64,000 nt of DNA from Nemopilema nomurai (Eukaryota > Cnidaria > Scyphozoa > Rhizostomeae > Rhizostomatidae): assembly GCA_003864495.1 (NCBI GenBank), contig ML133401.1:992001-1056000 (forward strand), written 5' to 3'. The position numbers and the translations under genes were made by a program. The notes beneath the pieces were generated by a model that worked only from the letters and a program-made list of their open reading frames with translations, was not told where the DNA came from and did not search any database. Positions within the stretch are counted from its first letter, which is position 1, and each line of letters opens with the position of its first letter. Of this stretch, positions 12,537 to 23,036 are shown piece by piece.

Positions 12537-13392
12537 AGCCTGGTTCTCATATGTCGGCGATCATCGCCGATGAAGGCCTTGCGATGCTTGCGATATATGA
12601 GAACATGAGATTTGGTACGTCTCCGATCATCGCCGATCATCGCCGATGAACCTAAAAAGTTTGTTTCTTGCGATCGTCGGCGATGATCGCCGATGGAAAA
12701 TTTTCTATGAGAACACCATCTGGGTCAATCGGCGCTCATTTCTAGTGCTCAGTCTACCTCCATGATTACACGTGCGTCGAGCAAAATGGCTGAACATGAG
12801 GGTATTTTCCATGAAAACAGTATAACAGACTCGCAATTTGTCGAAGAAGTTAGAAAATACGAACCAATTTATGATAAATCATGCAAAGGGTTTTAGGATA
12901 GAAGGGTTAAAGGCAATTGTTGGAAGAAAATTCCAGAGGCCACAAAAATGAATGTAGCAGAGGCTGAACGACGATATAAGACAATTAGAACAGCTTTTTC
13001 CCGGCATTTAGCGAAAGTAAATGGGAGATCAGGTAGCGGGGTCAGCGAAGTAGGCTCAATTGACCCTAAATATGAGCACATGCGCTGGCTGATGCCTTTC
13101 ATAAAATCAAGGCAAAGCTCCAGTAATTTGAATCCTCCAAGATCAGCAGAGAACCAAGACGAGTTGGAGGCTCTTGGTCCTGATTTGTCTACTGCCTGCT
13201 CTTCAAAATAAGTGCGCAAAATTGTTATCAGGATTGGCGCGAAAATTATCAAACCGAGGCTCCTCCTCGTTTTCAGGGTCACACGTGACACCACGAGGCC
13301 AGAAAATCGCAGGTGATCGCAGACAAGCAGTATATGAGAACACTTGCATCGGCGATGGTCGCCGACGGTCTACGATATATGAGAACCAGGCT
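12537..13392 (+). mobile_element. Harbinger/PIF-like transposon (856 bp) with TTA target-site duplication
   Basis: The terminal inverted repeat AGCCTGGTTCTCATAT is seen at 12537 and, reversed, at 13377-13392. A TTA lies directly outside both ends (12534-12536 and 13393-13395), as expected of PIF/Harbinger elements. Subterminal palindromic repeats of the type catcgccgatgatcg occur at several places near the left end and could be transposase-binding sites. It encodes a broken MADF-like protein and no DDE transposase, so it is non-autonomous. Confidence 0.8.
12786..13211 (+). pseudogene. Interrupted MADF/Myb-SANT-like DNA-binding ORF of the Harbinger-like element
   Basis: From ATG 12786 the frame reads 36 codons to a TAG at 12894-12896 and then stays open in the same frame to 13211. 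It has the MADF pattern: FVEEVRKYEPIYD, then the conserved region around NCWKKIPEA, then AERRYKTIRTAFSRHL. Harbinger transposons commonly carry such a second DNA-binding protein. The in-frame stop inside the domain makes it a pseudogene unless downstream initiation occurs at 12948. Confidence 0.7.
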
Positions 13393-13395
13393 TTA

Positions 13396-14110
13396 CGGAC
13401 AGTATCACGTGACAATTGCACCATTGCGCTGTGATTACATCAGCGTCTGGAAAGATGTTTTTTGTATTACTTAATTATTATTTTAAGGTTTGTTCAGGTT
13501 ATATAAAGGGTTGTTTCATCAGTTAGGAGTAATCTTGTCGAAAGTTTTGCCGTACTGCTAGGAGCTCTGTCGCTAGTTTTGTCGTGCCTGTTGAAGCCGT
13601 GTCGTTATTTGTCGAGCTTGCTGTTAGCCGTTAGTCGTATCATTGCCATAAAAAGGAGAATTTTGATCTTATCCGCCGTTGCCGTATTTTTGAGAATTTC
13701 TGCCTACAAAGAACTCACGTTTGTAAAACCCACCTTTTAAGAGGTTTTACAATATGCCTTATTAAATCCCCTATCAACTTTGTGCTGCAACAACACATTT
13801 TGATATTCAAACTCTGCATTTTGGGCTCCTTGTGAACAGCTGACCTGGGGCAGCCAATCAAATAGTCTTAAATACGCGCCATTTTTTTATGAATGACGAC
13901 AGAGTTGTTTGCTCTTCAGTTTGAAATTATTTTTCATTTGTTGTACAGGGCATGATGGAAATCGAAGTAGACGATGTAACGCTGATGGGTTGTATCCAAA
14001 ACTATACTGTTTTGTATGACAAATGAAGTAAAGATTACAAAGACCAGAAGAAAAAATCCCTGGAGAGCACCCATACAAACAAAAACTTTTACGCAAAGCA
14101 CACAGGGATT
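13396..14110. other. Intergenic spacer within duplication unit A
   Basis: No gene is seen. A short block near 13755-13785 is shared with 19611-19640. The short minus-strand frames at 13887-14383 are not supported as genes. Confidence 0.5.
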
Positions 14111-14117
14111 TAGTTGC

Positions 14118-14275
14118 CGACGAGGCACCGCCGCTGGGTAAAATTTATACGGAAACCAGGCCGCAAGGACGTCGCCGGCGGGTCGCCGCTGGGTCGCCGC
14201 TGGGTCGCAGGTAGGTCGCCGGTAGGTCGCAGGTGGGCAAAACTTTATATGGAAACCAGGCTTTATACTTCTCTG
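14118..14275. repeat. GC-rich minisatellite with 'ggaaaccaggc' flanks (partial MITE)
   Basis: About 80 bp of tandem 'gggtcgccgct/gggtcgcaggt' units lie between two direct copies of an aaaytttatayggaaaccaggc block (about 14139-14161 and 14240-14263). The right end ggaaaccaggct followed by TTA resembles a Harbinger-type MITE end. No matching left end was found. Confidence 0.5.
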
Positions 14276-14569
14276 ACTCTGAGTTTCCTGCTCATTAAGT
14301 ATCTCCAAGAAGAAGGAGTACGGGAAACATTTGCCAATTGCTACGGCAATTAGGAATGAGGCTAGGAGCTCCAGTGACGTCAAAGTCTTTGAATTAGAAG
14401 GGGGCCCAAAGAAACCGCTTGAGGTAAAGCAAACCTCAGATCAAAATGAATCAGCAAATTTGATGAAAACTGAGTAGACATTGGTAAGTAAAAATCGCAA
14501 TGTTTTTACTTCATGCCTTCATCTGTTTAGTTCTAATGACAATACTCTTTATCTCTAAGGTACTGTTCT

Positions 14570-17500
14570 CAAAATGCCGCTCCTCTTTTGAGTATCATTT
14601 CTATTGTACAGCTCCTTGTTCTGCTTCGAAAGCTTGATTTCTCCTTCTAAGAGATCGGCGCTAACCGCTAGAATATCCGCAAGTATCTTGTTATCTGCAG
14701 TAGGCTCCTCTTTCATGCTCCCCTTCTCTAACATCGTTCCATTAACTCCCCTTGACATGTCATGAGCTTCGGCGCTCCTCTTCTTCAACGTCGTCGCATT
14801 AACTCCCATTGCTATGTCATTAGCTTCGGCAATCCTTTTCCTTAACGTCGTCGCATTGACTCCCATTGCATGTCATGAGCTTCGGCTCCTTTCTTTAACG
14901 TCGTCGCATTGACTCCCATTGCCATGTCATGAGCTTCGCGCTCCTCTTCTTCAACGTCGTCGCATTAACTCCCATTGCCATGTCATGAGCTTCGGCGCTC
15001 CTCTTCTTCAACGTCGTCGCATTAACTCCCATTGCCATGTCATGAGCTTCGGCTCCTCTTCTTCAACGTCGTCGCATTAACTCCCATTGCTATGTCATGA
15101 GCTTCGGCAATCCTTTTCTTTAACGTCGTCGCATTGACTCCCATTGCCATGTCATGAGCTTCGGCGCTCCTCTTCTTCAACGTCGTCGCATTGACTCCCA
15201 TTGCTATGTCATTAGCTTCGGCAATCCTTTTCTTTAACGTCGTCGCATTGACTCCCATTGCCATGTCATAGCTTCGCTCCTTTTCTTTAACGTCGTCGCA
15301 TTGACTCCCATTGCCATGTCATGAGCTTCGGTGCTCCTCTTCTTCAACGTCGTCGCATTAACTCCCATTGCCATGTCATGAGCTTCGGCGCTCCTCTTCT
15401 TCAACGTCGTCGCATTAACTCCCATTGCCATGTCATGAGCTTCGGCGCTCCTCTTCTTCAACGTCGTCGCATTAACTCCCATTGCATGTCATAGCTTCGG
15501 CAATCCTTTTCTTTAACGTCGTCGCATTGACTCCCATTGCCATGTCATGAGCTTCGGCGCTCCTCTTCTTTAACGTCGTCGCATTAACTCCCATTGCTAT
15601 GTCATGAGCTTCGGCAATCCTTTTCTTTAACGTCGTCGCATTGACTCCCATTGCTATGTCATTAGCTTCGGCAATCCTTTTCTTTAACGTCGTCGCATTA
15701 ACTCCCATTGCCATGTCATGAGCTTCGGCGCTCCTCTTTTTTGACGTCGTCGCATTGACTCCCATTGCCATGTCATGAGCTTCAGCGCTCCTCTTCTTTA
15801 ACGTCGTCGCATTGACTCCCATTGCATGTCATAGCTTCGGCTCCTTTTCTTTAACGTCGTCGCATTGACTCCCATTGCCATGTCATAGCTTCGCTCCTTT
15901 CTTTAACGTCGTCGCATTAACTCCCATTGCATGTCATGAGCTTCGGCGCTCCTCTTCTTAACGTCGTCGCATTAACTCCCATTGCCATGTCATGAGCTTC
16001 GGCTCCTCTTCTTCAACGTCGTCGCATTAACTCCCATTGCCATGTCATGAGCTTCGGCGCTCCTCTTCTTCAACGTCGTCGCATTAACTCCCATTGCCAT
16101 GTCATGAGCTTCGGCGCTCCTCTTCTTCAACGTCGTCGCATTAACTCCCATTGCCATGTCATGAGCTTTGGCGCTCCTCTTCTCTAACGTCGTCGCATTA
16201 ACTCCCATTGCCATGTCATGAGCTTCGGCGCTCCTCTTCTTTAACGTCGTCGCATTAACTCCCATTGCCATGTCATGAGCTTCGGCGCTCCTCTTCTTAA
16301 CGTCGTCGCATTAACTCCCATTGCCATGTCATGAGCTTCAGCGCTCCTCTTCTCTAACGTCGTCGCATTGACTCCCATTGCCATGTCATGAGCTTTGGCG
16401 CTCCTCTTCTTCAACGTCGTCGCATTAACTCCCATTGCCATGTCATGAGCTTCGGCGCTCCTCTTCTTCAACGTCGTCGCATTAACTCCCATTGCCATGT
16501 CATTAGCTTCGGCAATCCTTTTCTTTAACGTCGTCGCATTAACTCCCATTGCCATGTCATGAGCTTCGGCGCTCCTCTTCTTCAACGTCGTCGCATTAAC
16601 TCCCATTGCCATGTCATTAGCTTCGGCGCTCCTCTTCTTTGACGTCGTCGCATTAACTCCCATTGCCATGTCATGAGCTTCGGCGCTCCTCTTCTTTAAC
16701 GTCGTCGCATTAACTCCCATTGCCATGTCATGAGCTTCGGCGCTCCTCTTCTTCAACGTCGTCGCATTAACTCCCATTGCCATGTCATGAGCTTCGGCGC
16801 TCCTCTTCTTCAACGTCGTCGCATTAACTCCCATTGCCATGTCATGAGCTTCGGCGCTCCTCTTCTTCAACGTCATCGCATTAACTCCCATTGCCATGTC
16901 ATGAGCTTCGGCGCTCCTCTTCTTCAACGTCGTCGCATTAACTCCCATTGCCATGTCATGAGCTTCGCGCTCCTTTTCTTTAACGTCGTCGCATTGACTC
17001 CCATTGCATGTCATGAGCTTCGGCTCCTTCTTTAACGTCGTCGCATTAACTCCCATTGCCATGTCATGAGCTTCGGCGCTCCTCTTTTCAACGTCGTCGC
17101 ATTAACTCCCATTGCCATGTCATAGCTTCGGCTCCTTTCTTCAACGTCGTCGCATTAACTCCCATTGCCATGTCATAGCTTCGGCTCCTTTCTTTAACGT
17201 CGTCGCATTAACTCCCATTGCCATGTCATGAGCTTCGGCGCTCCTCTTCTTCAACGTCGTCGCATTAACTCCCTTTGCCATGTCATGAGCTTCGCGCTCC
17301 TCTTCTTCAACGTCGTCGCATTAACTCCCATTGCCATGTCATGAGCTTCGGCGCTCCTCTTCTTCAACGTCGTCGCATTGACTCCCATTGCCATGTCATG
17401 AGCTTGGCGCTCCTCTTCTTCAACGTCGTCGCATTAACTCCCATTGCCATGTCATGAGCTTCGGCGCTCCTCTTCTTGACGTCATCGCATTAACTCCCAT

Positions 17501-18295
17501 TGCCATGTCATGAGCTTCGGTGCTCCTCTTCTTCAACGTCGTCGCATTAACTCCCATTGCCATGTCATGAGCTTCGGCGCTCCTCTTCTTCAACGTCGTC
17601 GCATTGACTCCCATTGCCATGTCATGAGCTTCGGCAATCCTCTTCTTTAACGTCGTCGCATTAACTCCCATTGCCATGTCATGAGCTTCGGCGCTCCTCT
17701 TCTTCAACGTCGTCGCATTAACTCCCATTGCCATGTCATGAGCTTCGGCGCTCCTCTTCTTCAACGTCGTCGCATTAACTCCCATTGCCATGTCATGAGC
17801 TTCGGCGCTCCTCTTCTTCAACGTCGTCGCATTAACTCCCATTGCCATGTCATGAGCTTCGGCTCCTCTTCTTCAACGTCGTCGCATTAACTCCCATTGC
17901 CATGTCATGAGCTTCGGCGCTCCTCTTCTCTAACGTCGTTGCATTAACTCCCATCATGAATGAGATCATAAAAGCACTAAGAATGGCGGGAAAGCTCTTC
18001 ACAACTTCAAATAATCAGCTGAGTATCTAGAAATGGATGAAATGTGGCTAGCAGCACAACATGAGCAAAATAGTTTTAATCCGGCCCCTTAGTTTGGCCA
18101 GGATGGTAGTACACAATTTGGGCTATTGTGCAAATATACCAAGAAAACGACGTCTTTTCTACAACCTGAAACAACGTTGCAACAGACGAATATTCAGCGC
18201 TTCAACCTTGCAAGAAATATCTTACCAGCGTAGCTTCTTGCAGAATCTTGCAAAATACAGAGCAACACAAGAAGCATCTTTACAACGGTGGTCAT
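14570..18295 (-). pseudogene. Truncated tandem duplicate of the astacin gene: signal exon plus expanded propeptide exon, no catalytic domain
   Basis: Exon 1' (18295-18226, 70 nt, same length as the parent) encodes an intact signal peptide MTTVVKMLLVLLCILQDSAR... with a GTAAG donor. Exon 2' holds a 57-bp repeat array, then a tail matching the parent propeptide through ...SKQNKELYNRN and QKRSGIL, where homology stops at 14570 and a stop codon soon follows. Zinc-site, TSP1, MAM and ShK exons are absent. The aspartate-switch motif is changed to LEGE. The exon 2 acceptor used by the parent (8076-8077) is deleted here: sequence matching about 8050-8296 is missing and the array abuts intron sequence at about 17955. 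Many repeat units have 1-3 base deletions that break the frame. A transcribed or peptide-coding gene cannot be excluded, because the promoter and signal exon are intact. Confidence 0.75.
14740..17955 (-). repeat. 57-bp coding minisatellite, about 56 units
   Basis: The unit is 57 bp (19 codons) and on the minus strand reads DMAMGVNATTLKKRSAEAH with variants IAEAN, IAEAH, EKR and NAMT. The single founder unit is visible in parental exon 2 at about 8008-8064 (HDMIMGVNARTLEKRS). Each unit has an N-A-T sequon and a KKR or EKR basic site. Uninterrupted stretches include 16241-17062 (273 codons) and 17420-17848 (142 codons). About 18 units have indels, mostly at three recurrent positions. Confidence 0.95.
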
Positions 18296-18382
18296 ATCTG
18301 CTGTCTTACGATGCTGTCTAAGGCACAAGCGTCGTTTCTCTTTGCAGTCCTCGGCCTCTCCTTTCTTCTTGTCTCAAAGCTG

Positions 18383-18390
18383 CTTATATA
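18383..18390 (-). promoter_or_regulatory. TATA box of the truncated astacin copy
   Basis: TATATAAG on the minus strand, 88 bases upstream of the ATG at 18295, the same spacing as in the parent gene. Confidence 0.65.
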
Positions 18391-18414
18391 CCATTGAGTG
18401 CTGCCCTTTAACCT

Positions 18415-18427
18415 TGACCTTTGACCA
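18415..18427 (-). promoter_or_regulatory. DR1-type nuclear-receptor site upstream of the TATA box
   Basis: On the minus strand TGGTCA and AGGTCA half-sites are separated by one base, followed by AGGTTA. This matches the DR1 spacing used by RXR/HNF4/COUP-type receptors. The parent promoter has a related half-site cluster. Binding is inferred. Confidence 0.4.
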
Positions 18428-19762
18428 AGTATTTATCGATTATTGATATTATCAGCTCGACATCAAGTGAATATTAAGTACTTTCTCGGAGATTGAATGC
18501 AGAATTGTAGTTTGCAAAGAGATTCCTTTAATTCCTTCCTTCAAAGCCGCATCGCTCTGGAGACTTCTTCCCAAGTTGGAATCGGCACAACAGCAATATT
18601 AAAAACGACGTCATATGAAATATAATATGTCCCTTAGAAATGGGTTGCGGTAAAGAAAGCAAGGGTATATAATAAGCAAAATTTTTGACAAAGATATAGG
18701 GTCAAAGTTTGTCGTCTTGGGGATGGTAATTGGAACCATTCATCAGGAACATTTCTTACAACACACAACAGTAATGTTCTAAGTGTGATAATAATTTTTC
18801 AGTTTTTATTCTCTAAAAATATTGAATGGAAAAGGATTTCTTAGACGTTTCCTAATGATGATAAAACAATCTTTCACGAGGTCAGTAGGAGAGGGAAGAC
18901 GAGACAGAAAGCAGTTATGTCATTAAACATAGGTATCCCGTGGCGGTGTACGAAGAATGTCGTTACTCTGTTGATGCTTTATCGGCAGTTTCACAGCATC
19001 TGCTACAACCATTGTTCTAGTTAAATGCTATTTGGAATGGGAACCGTTACAAAGTTATGCTGGGCTTCTACTAACATGTGGCTTATATCAAGCAGAAACA
19101 TTCAAGAGCGTCGAATCAAAACAACTATTTTTCAAGATTTTCACTCATTTCCACTGAACCCTTACAAACTGAAATGCTACTCTATTGCAAATTTTGTCAC
19201 GCAGCAACTTTTAATAATGTTGAACACGGGTTCAAATGCCATTTTACGCATACGCATTATCAGTAGAAGCTGTTCTAGTTAACGTTCCTAGACGCTTCTC
19301 CCCTTGCGTAGAATCATAAATTTCCAGTCAAACACGATTTAGCTTATAGATTCCACAGAACAATACCACCTGTATTTCACCAATAAAAGCTTTTATTGCC
19401 ACAATATCCATATCTCATTATCCTCTCTTACAAAGGATATTTCCGTAGCCGATAAATACTGGTAGTGCCTTACTTATTTCAACTTAAGAGATGATTATGA
19501 TGATGAATAGGCCCACTTCGCTCACCCTATTTTCTTACTTCTCACTTATTCTGCACACATCGTTGCAACTACCATACTACTAGTCTCATTAACTCGCACT
19601 TACCAATGCTGTTGATATGCCTTATTAAATCATCTATCAACTTCATTATAATAAGCTCAGAAATAGTCAAAGCCTGGTTTCCTGTTTATAATAAGTCAAT
19701 AACATTTTTACTTCATGCCTTGATCAGTTAGTTCTACTGACAGTTCTATATTTCTAAGGTAG

Positions 19763-20760
19763 TTAGCATTTTTCATCAGTAAAACTGTTGAATCTCTGAG
19801 CAACGACGTAGGAGCCAGGGTTGGGGCAACGGGGTTGTGGGGCAAAGGGGTTTTCGATAAAGTGGCCCTTCACTACCCAAAAATGCCCCATTCAAATTAG
19901 AAAGGGGAGTGGCTATATACGTCCCTGTCTCTCAGTACATGCAAATCTGCAAAGCTTAAGATTCTGGTCAACTTTGAAAATGTTTCTATATGATTAGCTT
20001 ACTTTGTCAAAAAGGAACCAATCGACCTTTACAAGTCCCTTTTTAACCAAATCATGCTTGGCATATCAACATACGTGTTTCAAAAGAACCATTCTGTAGA
20101 ATTGCAATATCTCACAGCATTGTTGGGAATGCGCTGCAACACGAGTTGAAACTTAACAGATAACAGATATGCATATCCATTTAATTCTATTTTGGAACAT
20201 TAACAAATAAATTACATTTTAATTTTCCCTTGACCCACATGCAGTCAGTTTCTTGAGGCATGAAGAGGTTTTGATTTGAAAATTATAGATTTGATAAACT
20301 CTATCACGAGTTATAGCTTTCAGGGGGTGTTAAAAGTTCTCGATATCCTTTTAGGATAAGTGTGAAATCTCTATTTGGCATCATTGGTACGCTTTTCTCT
20401 TAATTATTGCAAGTATAAATTGATACACAGAATAAGAATAGGTACCTCTAAAGAATTCACTTTCTGATGAAGTATTTAAAGGTCTCGCTTTCACTACCTT
20501 TGCGACTCATAAGGCTACTGCTTTTGACTACTTTATCTCAATGCAGCCTTACCCTTTAACAGTTTACTTTGAAGATGAAAGCAGGTTTAGAAAGGATCAT
20601 CTCCCTGCTGAGAAGCTCTCATAAGTCATTTGGGAAGGCAGCATCTGTATTAGAGATGATTAAGCTATAGCTATGTGTTTGGATTTCTCTGTTTCCAAAA
20701 CAGCAAGCCTAATGGGGCTGTTAGCTAGTTGGTTGTCCTGCCAACGATATTGGTGTGTCT

Positions 20761-20831
<71 letters not shown>

Positions 20832-22040
20832 GGTTACCCGTACTCGTAAAAAGAGTACTTTGCCGCTCCTTGCTTACCCTATTGTTGGCAACCAAGGTGT
20901 CGTTAATAATGATTCAAGGCATGGTGTTGCATTCGTGAACTTTAACACCTGGTACACATGTTTCTCTGTAGGAGACTACATTGAAAGAACTGCATTGGTT
21001 GATTTAATCCCTAGTTCAGCCACAGAATAGAGATTAAATGTAATTACATATTCATCATTCTGTCGGACAATCTATTCTTACTGAGGTCAAGCTGACTTTG
21101 CACTGGTGCATTGCTTGTAAACAAATGTGGTAAATTCTTATTCATAAGTTGGTGTGGAAGCAGGGATGTAGAGCTAGGGGGTTAACACCCAAATTGGCAA
21201 ATTTTTGCATTGTTTTTTGCAACATTTTGTGCAAGGGTCCCCTTGTTGTTTTGAAGATTCGTGGGGGCCCCTATGGAGCTCAATTGTTTGGGGGCCCTCA
21301 GTTTTATGCTTGAAAGTGTATACCGTGCACTACGCCACTGAAAAATAGTACCTCCCAACAAAAAATCGCTGATGCACAATCACTTGCAAGTCCAATGATT
21401 TGCGACAAGTGGAGTCTAGTTTTTTCAACTTCCTCCGAATCCATTTTATGGGGCTTTAACATAACACTTTTTTAATTTTACTCCTGATAATATTACTGAT
21501 TAAGGTCGAAACGTTTAACAGAAGATGTTTTTTTCAAAGTCTATATATATAACGTATAACGTATATAGCCGCAAATTAGAAGTTGTTTTGCTTTGGGGGA
21601 AGGAAAGATTTTGAATTATCAGATTAAGGGGAGATTTTAGTCTTAGTGAAGGTTGCGCCTGGTATTATTATTTCATCATTTTTCATCAATTTAAGCAATT
21701 TTGAGCCTCAAAGTTTTAGAGACGTTCTTCTTATAAAATATCACAAAATGTGTAGTACCTAAGCTTTTAAAGGACAATTATTTGTTAGCAAGTTGGTAAG
21801 TTGCCAGAGGGGCATATAATTTTCTAAGATTGGGTAGGGGGAGGCCTAGGAAGGACATTTGGCAAAAGAACGTACGAGGGGGTCAGTCTGATATTTTTGG
21901 GTCAAATACTTACCCGAATTGATATTTTTGGGTTAAATATTTATCAGAAATGATATTTTTACGTCCTGCAAAAAGTAATAAATACAATTATGATATTTCT
22001 AGGTATTATATTTAGAAACACTTATTTTTTGAGTTTTTGT
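19763..22040. other. Intergenic between the astacin locus and the STRA6-like gene
   Basis: No gene is seen. It contains a long GA microsatellite and scattered repeat-like sequence. Confidence 0.5.
20767..20828. repeat. (GA)31 microsatellite
   Basis: A 62-base uninterrupted GA run. Short ORFs reading RERERER across it are artefacts. Confidence 0.98.
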
Positions 22041-22140
22041 CAGTGGGGTTGCCAACTGGTCATTGGGTGACAACCGGGAGCATGTTCTGAAATACTTGAA
22101 GAGACATGAAACTTCAAAGTATCACAATACTGCCTTTTCC
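22041..22140 (+). pseudogene. Remnant of a hAT-type transposase TTF zinc finger
   Basis: The frame reads SGVANWSLGDNREH, then VLKYLKRHETSKYHNTAF, which matches the end of the TTF-type finger of hAT transposases and ZMYM/KIAA1586-like proteins (F/V-x-N-W ... H-x-x-S-x-x-H). No transposase body follows, so it is an isolated fragment. Confidence 0.5.
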
Positions 22141-23036
22141 TATGAGTTTGTTTTCCCAAGATGCATCGAAGCATTTGCAATGGTGAACGTTTGCTCTGGC
22201 AAAGGCATTTGGCCATGCACTTGCTTGAGAGTTTTCTCTGACAGTCCTTTGATTGGGAAAGTTTTATTTAGATGAAAGGCCTCCTCGCTAATTGTGCCAA
22301 TTGTACGATAATGGTATATACAACATTTCACAGAAGCTTATTCAAATCTGTTCTAAGCCGAATTGCACATAAAACAAAAGCTAGTATTTTTGGAAAAAGG
22401 CATTTTCCGACTTTCTAAAGGGAGTGGTTTCAAAAATCCTCTCCCATTCTGTCTCAGTGTCCAGCCCTTCACTTTCATATGGTTGCAAGGTTCCTGCCTT
22501 TTGGGAACACGCTTTTAGATGTGATTAGATACAAACACAAAGATAACAATTCCCTACTCCAAGCTAATTTATTAACTTCTTTCAGCTGATGTCCTTGGCA
22601 AGAGCAAAACTTAACCAAAAAGATGTCTTCAAAAATATGTGTGGAACAGTCCATCTAGCTGTCACAACAACATATGGACATTTTTGTGAAATCGGAAGTT
22701 TATTACAATTTGAAGCACCGTACAATTTATTGTCTTGAACGTGGCTCTCTTTTAGAGAAATGCCCCACTACTGAAGGATCCTTAAAAAAGCCCTGATACC
22801 AATCACTTGTGTTCATGATTTGAATTTGATTTTGGTTAAGACTAAATGTTGTCCCCCCCTGGGTGATATCAGTTTATCAGCGCCTATGATTTGTAAAGGA
22901 AGGTTCTAAAAGGCACACTTTCGATCGTTTCAGCTTCAATGTGTCTTTATTTGGCGACTAAGTTTCCCTCAGAGTTGCTCATTTGATGAATAAAATAGAA
23001 TTGACTTTATATTGTCTTCCTCCCAGTATGGTGTGA

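Larger units (their letters stand above)
10220..14562. repeat. 5' part of tandem duplication unit A
   Basis: Blocks 10220-11115, about 12335-12505, about 13755-13785 and about 14490-14562 match 18055-18930, about 19490-19612, 19613-19640 and about 19700-19762 in the same order and orientation. This shows a tandem segmental duplication with later insertions and deletions. The Harbinger-like element at 12537-13392 lies in a part of unit A that has no counterpart in unit B. Confidence 0.75.
18055..19762. repeat. 5' part of tandem duplication unit B
   Basis: Colinear with 10220-14562 but shorter. It includes the promoter of the truncated astacin copy. Divergence is modest (scattered substitutions), so the duplication is fairly recent but not fresh. 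Confidence 0.75.

Noticed and set aside
14740..17955. CRISPR-like interpretation of the regular 57-bp array
   Set aside because: Units are contiguous near-identical tandem repeats with no unique spacers, in a eukaryotic intron/exon context, and they match a coding founder unit.
20729..21030. ORFs reading RERERE repeats
   Set aside because: They are translations of the (GA)31 microsatellite.
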